Assembly: GCA_030411725.1 (NCBI GenBank)
Contig: MU839839.1
Coordinates: 1,178,001-1,242,000 of the forward strand
Reading direction: 5' to 3'
Length of the DNA: 64,000 nt
DNA from: Echria macrotheca
Taxonomy: Eukaryota > Ascomycota > Sordariomycetes > Sordariales > Schizotheciaceae
Part shown: in pieces, positions 22,036 to 33,418 of the stretch
How positions within the stretch are numbered: the stretch's first letter is position 1
How the letters are laid out: every line of letters begins with the position of its first letter
Notes under the pieces: model-generated
The model's database searches: none
Told to the model about the DNA's origin: nothing
Seen by the model: only the letters and a program-made list of their open reading frames with translations
Program-made: the position numbers and the translations under genes

Positions 22036-22656
22036 TCAACACCCCAAAGCCCCCCTCGTCTCACAAGACATACTACTCTTCCTCATCCCACCACCGCCAC
22101 CGCTATAGTAAAACCCAGCAAAACCTCCCAGCGCGGGAGGAGGATGAGGATGAGGATGCGGAATCGTCCCAGGCAGCGGGTGTAGCTGCCCGACCACGTT
22201 CTCGGTCGGATCCACGCCGGCCTTGGAGAGGGCGTAGTCGCCCGAGTCGAAGTACTTGCGCTCCTTGGCGAGGTGCCAGGCGAAGCGTTGTTGCTGGGAG
22301 GGGCGGCGGCCGTAGAGCCGGATGAGGCGGGCTTCTTCTTTTTCGAAGTCCTGTTCTCGTCGGTTGGTGTTGTTGGTGTTGTTGATGATGGTTTTGGATA
22401 GGTCTGTGTGGGAGGAGGACTGGGGCTGTTTTGTTGTTTAGTTTTTTTTGTGGCTTGATATGACAGAGGATGAGGGAGAGGGGTGTTCGCTTGAAAAACG
22501 GGAACGGAAGGGGGAGGGAGTTGGGAGTGTTGGTTTTGGATGTCAGAGTTGAAGGGGTTGAACAAAACTGGGATCTCAAGGTGGTGTTAGGATACGGAAG
22601 TAGGGGTGGCTCACCTCGAAAGCGCCGTTGGTTCTGGTTCTCGCCGGTGACTCCAT
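22036..22656 (-). CDS. igo1: Endosulfine family protein (Igo1/ARPP19 type)
   Basis: Two exons, 22656-22615 and 22425-22036, around a 189-nt intron (donor GTGAGC, acceptor AAAACAG) give 143 residues. The diagnostic motif KYFDSGDYALSKAG is at residues 71-84, and the preceding helix EARLIRLYGRRPS also matches the family. Ser75 in FDSGDY is the site phosphorylated by Greatwall/Rim15 kinase; the phosphoprotein then inhibits PP2A-B55 and drives quiescence or mitotic entry. The N-terminus has an Asn/Thr-rich stretch (IINNTNNTN). The C-terminus has a HPHPHP repeat and a poly-Gly run, both from simple-sequence DNA. The open frames printed by naive translation in this stretch are shadows of this frame. 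Confidence 0.88.
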
Positions 22657-24625
22657 CCTGTCGTGTCTTGTGTCTTTGGTTTGCTGCTCAGTCGGTATTG
22701 TGTATCTCATCAACCTTGGTCGAAGTACGTTGGCGATGTGAGCATCAACAATCCAAGGTCGAACACCAATCCCATGCTAGCCATTAAGGAGAGAAAAGAA
22801 AAATCCCCGGTAGAAAAAGAAGAGGACCAACCTCGTGTCTTAAATTCTCAAATCAAGAGACCCCTTCCAAAGGAAACTACCAAACGCATAGAATGCAAAA
22901 GAAAGAAAACGGGGTGCCGGACGCCGAGCAACATCCACCAACCGTCCACTGCACCCCCAATCCCATCCAATTCCCATCGATCTCCTCACCATGCAGTGAG
23001 AGTGCGAGCAGCACCAAGAAAATGCAATGCACTGCACTCTGCACGACCCAAGAACCGCATCCCCAAATTCGCCACCCGACCAATGAACCCGCCGACCCCA
23101 CACCACAACAGTCGATGGGTGAGCCGACCTGAGCTTCGAAACGTTCGATCGCGAGTCGGTACTTTTTTGTCTAGCCTCACACAGTCGAAGTCAATCCTCA
23201 AAGCCGTCGGGAAATGGTCTGTCTGATCTGATCCGATGTTCCAATCCCGACGTCATACCCGCCCACCCACTTAACCACCTACCTACCCACCAGTCTCCTC
23301 CAGAGAGGACAGAGAGAGGGCAGACAGACCACTGATAAAAACAAAGAAAGGTAAGAAATAAAATCGTCATAGTCCCTGAAACGGTGGGCCAAAGTGGGAG
23401 GAAAGCATGCATGCACACCCACCCACAGCCACACGCACACCCATAGCTCTAGAAAAGAAAAGCGATTGGTCAATCCCGACAGCACAACCAAAAGAAGCAA
23501 GATGAGTAGTGTCCTCGTGACTGCCCTCAGCAATGCAGTCAATCCAAGTCTGCAGCACTTCCACCTTCCACCGTTGCAGTCCCCGGAAGGGGTTCCGGAA
23601 GGGGTAGTGAGCAATCACACACTTCTCCGCAGGCGTTCCACGGTTCGTTCCACCACTCTCAATAAACCAACCGTCTTGGCTTATTACCAACTGTTGGCAA
23701 CTGCATGGTTGAATGGTTGGATAGCTAGGAGATGTATGTTTCACAGTGCGCTCACAGTCTCACAGTCGAGTCCACCAGCATCCGGCCGTTGTGAAACCGA
23801 ACATGCTCGAAATCAGTCGACACTGCGGGACTCCGAGAGGAATCAACAGCCCAGGAACTGGAAAATCTTCCGATGATTTGGATGGTTATTCATTGCCATT
23901 GCATATCGATAAGCTCACGTCCCTTTGTCTCCAACTTCCATGCATCAATTATCGTCCTTTTGGTCTTCACATGTACGAAGATAATGGACATCTGACGATG
24001 GTCCCCCGACGTCTTCGTATTCCCATGCTACCCCATCCCATCCATCCCACTCCAACTTAAATTCACGATCCCTCGTCCCATCCACTGCAAGCCCAGATCT
24101 GATCTGCACCCCATCATCCGTCCAACATACGGCAACATACCCCTATTCACTTCGGAGCCCACCACCCGATCATATTCCCGGCCTGATCCAGCCAACATCC
24201 CGAATCACAACTCCCAAAAAACAAGAAACAGACACACACATCTCTCCAAGTTGAATGCTTCACCGCTATGCATTACCAAAACACAGCTATTATTCTACAC
24301 CCCGCTGCTGCCGACGACTCACACCGGCATTACACACATACACAAATACAGGTATTCCCAGATATACACCCATCCATTCATCCACCATCATCCATCCGAC
24401 CACAAATAATAAAAAAAACGACCGGATATGCCCCATTACCGTTTCCAGCCGCGTATGTTACCAAATACCAAACCCATACCCTAACCATATTACTCGCCCC
24501 GGACTCTTGTGTCCTTTCCGTGGCTAAAAGGGGATATAAATAATGACCACAAGACGGGAATTCCCAACAAACTCCCAACTCCATCGCTCAACTCCATCCG
24601 TACATGACGTGGATCACAGTGCTAG
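22657..24625. other. Long intergenic region upstream of the endosulfine gene
   Basis: About 2 kb between the endosulfine start and the 3' end of the Zn2Cys6 regulator gene. It holds CCTACCTACC runs near 23278 and CA/CCCA-rich tracts near 23410-23445. Many short frames are open but none looks coding. Its size suits a long regulatory region or leader. Confidence 0.45.
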
Positions 24626-27530
24626 CTAGGGTGACGGCTCGTGGAACAGCAGTAACGGCCACTGGCTCGCGTGCGACGTCGCCGCAGCAAGACCTTCCGC
24701 CTGCGTAGCCGCATCCCCCACGACGCCGACATCGCTCGGCTTGGACGAACCTAGGGTAAGAAGCGCGTTGGCGCTGTAGCGGTCCTGCATGTGGCTGTCG
24801 GCCATGGCCGCCGTCCACTCGTTCCACGTTTTCCCGCTGTTCTGCGACAAGAGCTGCGCGTGGCGCCAGTCCTCGGCGCCCTGTCCGCCGACTTGCTGTG
24901 TCGCTTGCGAGGCAAATGCAATAAGAGGATTAGTCGCCATTGCCGCCTGCTCTATCGGGTTGATTCCTGAGACGGCCGCCGCCGGGACGCTGGGCGCCGA
25001 CGAGTACATCAGCGCTCCGGCCTCTGCTGAACCGTATGCGGACCCGACTCCATTACTGCCGAGCTGCTGGCTCTCCGGGGCTCCGACCTGATCGCCATAA
25101 TTTAGCGGCGGGTACGAAGACCCGGTAGGCCCGGAGGTCGGATCATAAAAGGTGCCGCCGTTCGCGTCAGGATTGCGTGCATCTCCAGCCGCATCAGAAG
25201 CTGTAGGCATCGGCGAGGCGCTCGACGGCGACTTCGGGTTGACCGGAGTTTGTTGGAACGGGGAGACCGGAGGTTGTTTAACGAGACCCTGAGCTGTTGG
25301 TGAGCCCGCCTTGTGGTTCATGTCGTGCTCGATCCAGTTGATGGTCCGCTCGACTATCGCGCTAACCTCGTTTGCTAACCGCGTCCCGGTCCCTACAGAT
25401 CATCAGCATGTCTCTCATAACAAGCACAAAACCCAACGTACCCATAAGACGCCCTATTTCAGCAACAATGTTTAGCCACAGCGTCATGTCGGCTCGGAGG
25501 GTGGCGATTTCGTCCGCCGTAGCCGTCGCCCGCCGCTCCCAATGCGCAACCAGCGTCGAGAACATGGCGGCGATGTATACCGCCAGCTGATACCATGTCG
25601 TGTCCAGCGACTTGACCTTCAACAAGGCATTGACCACACCGAGGAGCTTCTTGGCCGAGTCCTCGCATATCCGTGTGTTCTCGGCGCAGAACTTGGGGTC
25701 ATCCGTCATACAGACCGAGGGATGTCTGAGACAGAGAGAGAACTCGTGGATGTATGCCTGGGTGTAAAGGGCAAACACCTGGTTAGACGCCTTGCACTTC
25801 TCAACCATGAGGTCTTCTGGAATGCTGTCTCGGAACTGCTTCATGCGGGCCTCGAGCTCATACACAACCTCGACATATTTGTTGGGATCTCGTCGTACGG
25901 CGTATATGTTGGAGAACATGTCGATGTACAGAGGCACGACCTTGTAAGCCATGATTCCGACGTGGTAGTCGCAATGCCCGATCTTGGACATGTCTGTGAT
26001 GCCCTCCTCTGTCAGGTATTCGTCGGGGATGGCGATCGGAAAGTCGACGTCAAACTCCTGCGAGGTCATTGGCATTGGCCTGCCCAGCCGGCCATTTAGC
26101 GTGACCATGACGGCAAGAATGGCCCAGAATGACCTCTTGCGGATCTCACTGTCCAACGTGGTCTGGCCCTCTGGGTGCTTGACTGCTCTGTGGAAGTTCA
26201 GCTCGACGGCCTTCATCAGGGCGAAGTGGGCGATGGTGGACGAGCACCCCGGTTTTGGGAAGTTGCGAGTGTGGGAGACGATCATGGCCAATGCCTGCAC
26301 GGCCGTGGTGGTCTGGGAAATGGCGAGGTCAAAGAACTTGCTGAGCGACCAGTGGTAGTGCTTGTTCGAGAACTCGTTAAGTTGCGCGTGCTTCTCAGGT
26401 TCCTCGCGGTTCCTGACACCGTACTGCAAGTATATCGTTGCAAACACCATGTGAACAATCACCATCTCGGCGACCGACGCCTTGTACGATGTGTCATCGT
26501 AGATGCGAGTTAACTAGCTCGTGTCAGCTGGGTCTGGGGCAAGCAGGGAAATAGCTTACAAGTTCGAGAAATGAGGGCTTGTGGAGAATAGGGAGGAAAG
26601 GCGACACCATCAAGAAGTACCACTCGGCGTATGTGAAGGCATCTTGCCTCGATGGCAGGTCGACCGACTCCGGACGTGGGTTGACGCTCAGAATAGACTG
26701 CAGGAAAGCCATAACGGATTTATTGTACAACGGCGATCCGATCGGAGTGCCCGGCGGCGGCTCGTCCATATCAGGCGCATCAAACGACGCGATGTCGATG
26801 GTGGTGCCCAGGATGGAAAGCGTCGTGCCTTTGATAGAGCTAAGTGGTGCACGATCTGCCGAGACACCAAGGTAGCTATCGGTTGGTCGCGACTCGTACC
26901 GATGAACTATAGCCGACGCTGGTCTCGACATCTTTTCTAACCCGTCGTTTTTTATCCAGAGCGCTCCGACCTTCTGCCATGGCCCGACCTGGGTTACGGG
27001 AACCTCATTGCCCCTGGCGTCGAAGGCGACCCTGTACACGGAGTAGTTCGGGTATTCCCACGGGCGGACTTCGACGCCGTAGTTGGTATGCAGGAACTTG
27101 TGGAGCTCGCGAATGTGTTCCAGCATTTCATTCTTCTCGCTCTCGAGCTGGTGGACGTAACCGCGACGCTCGGTGCGCCCAGTGACGCGATCGGTAGAAA
27201 GGCACTCGAGGCCTTGGTTTCGGCAATGCCCGCATCCCCCGGGGTGTGCATCGCAGCGGATCTTTCGGACCTGCAGCGCGGGTGGTTAGTGTCACGATCT
27301 AACGCCCAACAGTCGCGACGTTTGGGATGCGCGTGGCGTACCTTGCATCGGTCGCAAGCCTGACCGGTGCGGGTGTAGGACTGCAGCTTGCTCTTTACGA
27401 CGCTGGAGAAGTGTTCGGGCCCGGTGCCGCGTTCGAGACGAGGCAGCTTCACCTTGGGACCTGGAGAGCCCTCGGACGGAGAGTCGCCGGCGTCGCTCGG
27501 CCGCTTCGGGGGACGGGCCTGCTGAGGCAT
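24626..27530 (-). CDS. Zn2Cys6 transcription factor with fungal-specific regulatory domain
   Basis: Exons 27530-27342, 27270-26560, 26513-25442 and 25392-24626 give 912 residues. Intron donors are GTACGC, GTAAGC and GTACGT. The zinc cluster spans residues 59-86 (CDRCKVRKIRC, then CGHC and a final Cys) with regular 2-6-6-2-6 spacing; an intron splits it after Lys63. A coiled-coil-like helix follows (YVHQLESEKNEMLEHIRELHKFL). The central fungal_trans domain runs from about 240 to 600, with SFWAILAVMVTLNGRLGRP as its core. The last 250 residues are Ser/Pro/Gly/Gln-rich and probably activating. It resembles proteins often labelled RGT1-like glucose-transport regulators; I do not assign a symbol. 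The first exon may extend upstream into frames open to 28009. Confidence 0.9.
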
Positions 27531-28813
27531 GCTGGCGACCGGGGCGGGATCGGGTCTCGCGATGGGGTGCCACGCCGACGACGGCGGCGCAGCGGCATTC
27601 AATTGCCTGCGTGTCGGTCGGGCAGCGGCTGCCGGTGCTCAGCTCTGCGGGGGCGCCGATAGTTCGCGGCCGGTATCCGTCGTTTGCCAGAGTCGATTGA
27701 TGAATCAGAGCCGGGCGGGTTTTGCCGTCGTCGGTGGATGGAAGATGGAGAATGCCGCGTTTGCGCAGTCGCCCCCTCGGCAGCTGGAGGCAGACTGGGC
27801 CCAGTTCCAAGTGCCTTTCGGCGCTGGGCCTCGCTGGCTGCCGCTGTTTTGCTCGCGTCCAAAGCGCCGGGATTCCTGCCTGAAGCAGGGACGCCACTGC
27901 CTCGGTCGACAACCCGCTTTCGGGATAGCTCATTGTCATGCTCGGACGCAGAACAATCAGACAGTGTGACGGTCAGAATCTCTCCGGCAGAACTCGCGGC
28001 AACTGTCATTCGGAAATTTCATGTCTCCGAATTCCCATGTCCCCGAGGTCGTAGTACAGTAGACCTACGGAAAACAGTCAATCAAGGGAGAATAAAGTAT
28101 GACTTCGTTGTCAGCGCTCTGTAGTCATCCCAATAGCGATCAGCTATTCTCCACGGAATACTCCGCAATCCGCTAGTTTGCGATATACCAGGTAGTCAAC
28201 GTATTGTACAAGCGGTACCTCCCACAAGCTAGCTGCCGAGCCAGCCATCCATCGGGCGGTCAGCCGGGCCAACAGACAGCCAGATACAAGCGAGCGAACC
28301 GCCCCCAACGAACAAAAGGCCGACGGCTATCCGTACGAATCTCGTCATCGCAAACCTGGATCTAATTTCAGCGACATCTCGGTTCCACGATGATGCAGCA
28401 ATGGGAGGAAAAGGTCAGAGCTCCCACGTGGCGGGCCGGCAGGATATGCAAGCCCCGCGCCAGCTGCCAGAATTTTGGCCCCCGCGACCCCTCCCTCCCT
28501 GACCGCACACAGCTGCCCCTCCAAGCTCTGCGGCGATAGCTTCAACGGTTATTCCAACGGCGACGAAGTGCAATAATTGCCCAAAGGCCTCTAGAATCCG
28601 AAGCGCTGCAACTGTCTTTGACCCGTTAGCCCCGCTCTTTCAGATATCCGAACCGGCCTTGCCAATTGTGGACGCCGCGACTCAACCAGGAGCAGACGCA
28701 GACTCGCAAACACCAAGGCCAGCCGCATGGGAAACATCTGTCGCGTCCTCTCCAACTACTGGACGCGATACTGGACACCAGAAACCGCACCACAAACCGC
28801 ATTACCACCAAAG
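27531..28813. other. Divergent upstream region of the regulator and Cgi121 genes
   Basis: About 1.3 kb. On the minus strand, GC-rich low-complexity frames (28009-27599 and 27939-27292) could hold an untranslated or extra N-terminal exon of the regulator. Otherwise no gene. Confidence 0.4.
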
Positions 28814-29471
28814 ATGTCCCTCGAAACCCTCGAAATCGACCACATCCCCTCCTCCCACCGCATCCACGCCGCCCTCTTCCACGACGTTTCCAACACAGAC
28901 TTCCTCCACGCCCAGCTCCTAGCCCGCAACCCCGACTTCGACTACACCTTCCTCGACGCCTCCTCGGTGATATCGCGCCTCCACGTCCTCTCGGCCATCT
29001 ACCGCGCCGTAACGACCCAGCTCGAGGGAAGCCTGACCACTGCGACACCACATTCCGAGGTTGTCCTGTCCTTGAGCCCGAATAACAACGTATATCCCCC
29101 ATCCCCTCCTCCTATCCCCCACCCCCCCTTGTCTCAGCTAACGGGATCATGGCATGGTATAGATCGCGGACGCATATCGGCGGTGGGGTATAACCCCCGG
29201 CAAAACAAAAGATATAATCGTCATCAAGATCGTCAGCGGGACAGAGGTGCCCACGCCAGAAGATATATGGGCGCATCTGACGGGTGCAATAAAGGGGACG
29301 CCCGCGCCGTTGTCAGATGAGGAGATTGCTAAGGCGACGGACTGGCCCAAGGTGCGCAAGTATTACAGTCTAAATGCGGTGCCGGCGCTTGCGAGTGTTA
29401 AAGATGAAGAGGTACGGCGGAGAGAGATGGAGAGGCTGGCGATAATGAAGATGGCGCTTAGGGGACTGTGA
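28814..29471 (+). CDS. CGI121: EKC/KEOPS complex subunit Cgi121 (TPRKB homologue)
   Basis: Exons 28814-29089 and 29163-29471 join in phase across a 73-nt intron (donor GTATAT, branch GCTAAC, acceptor TATAG) and give 194 residues. Family marks are the start SLETLEIDHIPSSHRIHAAL, the FLDASSVISRLHVLSAIYRA segment and the second half SLSPNNNIADAYRRWG...IIVIKI. Cgi121 is the small subunit that binds Bud32 and the tRNA 3' end in the complex that makes t6A37 in ANN-decoding tRNAs; it also affects telomeres. The frame is open further upstream (28727), but the family's usual N-terminus points to 28814. The length is normal for the family. Confidence 0.88.
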
Positions 29472-29820
29472 GATATACCCAAGGTGCTTGGATAGCTCCG
29501 CAACAATACCTGGAATGGCTGCGTCTCGAGCTGCCGAGACATATTGTGAAGTGTCTCTGTCGCAATAGGCCTGAGACTACTTCGTAGACCGAGGAGAGTA
29601 TCGCGCCACGCGACTCTCCTAGACATGTTGATCATCCAGTCGGTTGAGACTCCTTGAATATCTCGACTGCAATCTCTAACGGGCTGTTCGACCAATGGGA
29701 CAGAAACTTGTAAAAACAAAGTCATAAGTCATTATCTATATCATGGATGGCACTCATGCGAAAGAGATTCGTTCATCATAAGCCATCAACCAACCATCCC
29801 CACGGCTTCAACATGACCCT
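29472..29820. other. Convergent intergenic region
   Basis: 3' flanks of the CGI121 and proline dehydrogenase genes; no other feature seen. Confidence 0.5.
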
Positions 29821-31326
29821 TCAAGCAAGACCGAAGAATCCCTTGACCCTCCTCACCAGCTCCGCCCGCATCGCATTCCGCCCGCTCCGTGTTCGCTGCA
29901 CGGCATCCCGATTCTCCTGCGCCCGCCGAAGCAAATACTTCATACACTCGCCCGTCGATCCCCACACCAGATACTTGTACGCCCTCGGCGCAGACGCAGA
30001 CACCTCCTTCTCACCAGCGCCCTTATCGCCCCGGCCGGCAACCAGCTCACAACTAACCTCATCCGCCATACCCTGCAGCTGCGCAAACGCAACCTGCGCG
30101 CGCGCCTCGCCCTTCTCAAGAATCGCCCTTGCCTTGACAACCGAGTCGCGATTGTGCGAGGCAAGAACCATATCCACATTCGGGAACGTCTGGTCCTCAC
30201 TTAGCTGCGCAAGCGGCCCGCTCCACCGTCGCCGGAGCAGCGCCTCGGCCAGTCCGTCGTACGCCTTATCCGTGTCGGTCTTGGTGTCGTGGATCAGATG
30301 GCGCGGGTCCGAGCCGAGATATGCGCCGCGCACGAGCTTGGCGCCGAGCGTGAACCCGCCGTCGCGCGCGGCGGCAAGGTGGGCGGCCAGCACGGACGGG
30401 GTGGCTTTCAGGTAGGCCTGGTAGGTGCCGTAGACGACGGCGCGGTCGGCAGTGTTGTACCGTCGCATGTAGGCTAGTGTCCAGTCGTCGATTCCGGCCT
30501 GTACGGCCTGCTGCTCGGCGTCGAAGAGGAGACGGACGCCGCGCGAGGCGGCAAGCTGGCAGATGTCGTCGGTGGCCGCGGCGAGCGCTTCCGAGGGCGG
30601 TAGACGCTGGGACAAGGCGTACAGCGCCTGCCGGCCGGCGCCGGTGAACTTGAGCGCCACGAAATCACCCGGTGACGCTAGTCGGACGGTCTCCATTGTC
30701 CCCGTGGCCCACGGCTTGATCTCCGTCTCGATGCACTGCTGCACGGCTGCGCCCGCGATGCCGTTCGAGGTGAGGTCCCGCGTCTGAGCCTCCGTCAGGA
30801 CGACCTCTCGCGCGTAGCCAAGGATGACACCGCTGAAGCCGATCTGTTTCAGGGACGCGATCGTCCGGCGCACCTCTTCCGCGTTCTCACCGGCGCAGAA
30901 CTGGGCATAAAAGGTCTTTTTGAGGAAGTAGCGGAGGACCGGGTTGCGGTCCGGGTTGAGGGCGGGACTGTGTGATTCCGCGAGCGCTGACATGATGGCT
31001 AGTGACGGCGGCAGTAGAAACGGGGAAGACGAAACGGTCGTTGTCATGAGCGTCCGTATAATACTGCTCAAGGGTAAAACTGCTAATGGCGAAGGCTTGG
31101 CCATGGCGGGTGGCGGCTGGTCCGGCCCAGCTGGTAATACGGGAGATACACTGTCGATACTGAGGTTGTCCGTCGGAGATGGTCTGTTGGACGACGAGTG
31201 CATCGCTCTTGAGTAGGCCATCGCGGCTGCGCTGTATCTTAAATACGATCGATGGTATATCGGCGTATACGCTGTAGAGTTGGGAAAGAGCGGCCGGGTG
31301 ACCAGCAACCGCGGTGACGGAGCCAT
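29821..31326 (-). CDS. Proline dehydrogenase, mitochondrial
   Basis: Single exon of 501 residues, starting at ATG 31326 (MAPSPRLLVTRPLF), which opens an Arg/Ser-rich mitochondrial presequence; the frame is open further up but without a better start. The FAD-dependent enzyme oxidises proline to pyrroline-5-carboxylate in the inner membrane, the first step in using proline as carbon or nitrogen source. The barrel-fold landmarks are VRLLFDAEQQAVQAGID, YGTYQAYLK, GAKLVRGAYLGSD and the C-terminal YLVWGSTGECMKYLLRRAQENR. That last motif carries the conserved RRxxEN that binds proline. Length and motif order are normal for fungal PRODH (yeast Put1). Confidence 0.93.
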   Translation of the reverse strand: MAPSPRLLVTRPLFPNSTAYTPIYHRSYLRYSAAAMAYSRAMHSSSNRPSPTDNLSIDSVSPVLPAGPDQPPPAMAKPSPLAVLPLSSIIRTLMTTTVSSSPFLLPPSLAIMSALAESHSPALNPDRNPVLRYFLKKTFYAQFCAGENAEEVRRTIASLKQIGFSGVILGYAREVVLTEAQTRDLTSNGIAGAAVQQCIETEIKPWATGTMETVRLASPGDFVALKFTGAGRQALYALSQRLPPSEALAAATDDICQLAASRGVRLLFDAEQQAVQAGIDDWTLAYMRRYNTADRAVVYGTYQAYLKATPSVLAAHLAAARDGGFTLGAKLVRGAYLGSDPRHLIHDTKTDTDKAYDGLAEALLRRRWSGPLAQLSEDQTFPNVDMVLASHNRDSVVKARAILEKGEARAQVAFAQLQGMADEVSCELVAGRGDKGAGEKEVSASAPRAYKYLVWGSTGECMKYLLRRAQENRDAVQRTRSGRNAMRAELVRRVKGFFGLA

Positions 31327-32180
31327 TCTCCAGGTGTCAAACGCTCCTTCACACAAGAGTATAGCAATTGGGTTGGATTGGTGGAAGTACAGAAAGTTTC
31401 GATGACAACCAGACGAAAAGAAGCCAGGCATGTCGTGAATTGGGAAAGTCTGAACCCTATATACTGCCGCCTCAACTGGGACTGCGGCGTTATCGCCCGA
31501 CATCGCACCCATATCCACGGCCGAATACGCCAGAGTTCCAATCAGACCGGCTTGGTCCTTGATTTGCTGCCGTGAAGCAACGGCTTTGTCAAGGTTTCGC
31601 TGGACGCGGGCGATGATGTTATTGCTGGCCCCTTATCAGTGGTCACGTGGGCCAGGGTCGGAGAAAGGCCGTCAGTAACCGCGACACTGTGGGGAAGCGC
31701 TTCATCATCTTCTCATCCGCTCGCGGCAGACGAATGGAAAAGTGCATGAAGATTAGCAAAGGCGCGGGGCCGATCAAGCTACTGCAGCTCCGACGCGACT
31801 CGAGCTGCAGCGTAGCCCCGAAGTGGCCGTCCTGGTTGTTGACGTCGAGCAGTGGTGTGTCGAATCGCCGCTGCAGTCCCTCCTCCGCAACCCGCCCAGT
31901 CAGCAAACCAGATACCACGGCTTTCCAGTCACCATTGGTCGGCATTGCCAGCGGTTCTTGTCGGCGCTTGTTAGTGGCCAATATGCTCGACATCAGATAA
32001 CCTCGGGATACTGCGGTCCGAGAGACTGGCCCCGTGCCCGTCAATTGAGCCATCGTTTCGACCAACGCCGCGCCGACACCGGCACCCGAGCGTCTGCTAT
32101 GCCAGTTGACCCGCATCTGCATACGAGACTCGACGGGGGCAAGTTCGCTCTCCAGGGACCTGAGAACCGTCCACAACCGC
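31327..32180. other. Spacer between proline dehydrogenase and the Tim17-type gene
   Basis: Acts as promoter of the proline dehydrogenase gene. It contains one open minus-strand frame listed separately; otherwise nothing. Confidence 0.4.
31643..32119 (-). CDS. Doubtful hypothetical ORF between two minus-strand genes
   Basis: An open frame of 158 codons from ATG 32119 (MQMRVNWHSR) to TGA at 31643, itself open further upstream into the 3' end of the Tim17-type gene. The translation has balanced composition (for example PLLDVNNQDGHFGATLQLES) and no low complexity, which is the only support. There is no recognised family and no flanking splice evidence. It could equally be the promoter or leader of the proline dehydrogenase gene. 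Confidence 0.2.
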   Translation of the reverse strand, partial: QMRVNWHSRRSGAGVGAALVETMAQLTGTGPVSRTAVSRGYLMSSILATNKRRQEPLAMPTNGDWKAVVSGLLTGRVAEEGLQRRFDTPLLDVNNQDGHFGATLQLESRRSCSSLIGPAPLLIFMHFSIRLPRADEKMMKRFPTVSRLLTAFLRPWPT

Positions 32181-32869
32181 TCATGTGGTAGCGTCCGTAG
32201 CGTTCCTGCCGTCTGCTCTGGCAACTATTCCTAATCGACGCTTTGCGAACTCAATGTAGCTAATCGGTCGTCCTTTTGCCGCGCCGAGCATGTCTTGTAC
32301 TCCTCCGTAGATGCAGCCGACAATCAGCGCCGTCTTGGTCGTTCTGGCGGCCATGGGAAGAGAGAATCGATCTACAGGACGCCCAAATGTTAGCAATCCT
32401 TACAAACAATCGGGAATGACGACGCACTCCATAGACTGAAACCTCCAGCAACCGTGACACACGAGGTCACTGTGTTGAAGACATCCGCGGTGCCACGATA
32501 GTTGTCAAACATGTTCTCAATGCCCAACATAGCAGTTGTCCAGAAGGCGATCCTGGCACCCATCTTGACACCTTCCTTTATCCCGCCGTAGGCTACATGG
32601 TAGTTCTTGCTCTTGTGATATAGGTACCACCCAGTCGTCGTTTCCGGGAGCTTGTGGGCATGTTCTGCCCGGAACCGCAGACCAGCCATTTTGCTGCCCT
32701 GGGCGGTCCCGAGAGCGAGGCCCACGATAAAGGAAAGACCTGTAGCCAGGGGGATGCGAATGGGGGCTGGAAGGGAGAGACGTGACTGTCGGAAGATCTC
32801 GTCAATCTCTGATTGCGTCGGATACTTCCCCTCAGCCCGCAACTGCCTGATCTCGGCTTCGGTGAGCAT
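32181..32869 (-). CDS. Tim17/Tim22/Tim23-type inner mitochondrial membrane protein (TIMMDC1-like)
   Basis: Exons 32869-32428 and 32371-32181 (donor GTGCGT, branch GCTAAC, acceptor CTGTAG) give 210 residues. The start MLTEAEIRQL has a good context (GTCAAGATG). Four hydrophobic, Gly-rich segments are visible: PIRIPLATGLSFIVGLALG, KEGVKMGARIAFWTTAMLG, VFNTVTSCVTVAGGFSLW and TALIVGCIYGGVQD. Their spacing and small-residue content match the Tim17 fold. The order and the RGTADVFNT turn recall TIMMDC1, a complex I assembly factor, more than the protein-import channels, but this is by eye. The intron restores GGFSLWNRFSLPMAA. Confidence 0.78.
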
Positions 32870-33418
32870 CTTGACGAGAGCGAGGTGTTCCTGGACAGGG
32901 CAACGCGAAGCGGAGTTTGTAAGACTTTAGTCGAGGAATAGAAGCGAGCAAGAGGAAGCGAGCAAGACGATGACGAGGTAGCTCCAGAGCATCGACAGTT
33001 GGTTCCACCTCGGTGGTGTGGCGTCCAAGCAAAAGCTTTCAGGGACCCCTGCGGAATGGCACTTTGCGGCCCAAGCTCCTCCCCCCCAAACGCGTCCGGC
33101 GCGTCTGCTGCCCCTCCCCCTCTTCCACAGCTTTCGGACTTTCCTAGCATAGATCGTCATAAAAAGGCAGCACCGGTCATTTTAAGCTTTTAGAATTTCT
33201 TTGAGCGAGCTTCGAGTGCTTTCCTTCCACATTGTGCAACACAATCCCGGCACTGCGCAAGCTCTAACGCCTTCCCATCTCCCAGCCAACAGCAGCGATC
33301 AGAAAAAGCGGCAGATTCAGCGACACAAGACAGAGAAACATTAACCGTATCCCATAAAACTGCCCAACGACAGGAACACCACGTTTCGGGGACGCCCGGA
33401 CGACTCTTCAAAGTCAAA
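32870..33418. other. Bidirectional promoter region
   Basis: 549 bp between divergent starts at 32869 and 33419; no other feature recognised. Confidence 0.5.

Noticed and set aside
22083..22579. Pro/Ser/Thr-rich minus-strand frames of about 160 codons over the endosulfine gene
   Set aside because: They are out-of-phase translations; only the spliced third frame has the endosulfine motif.
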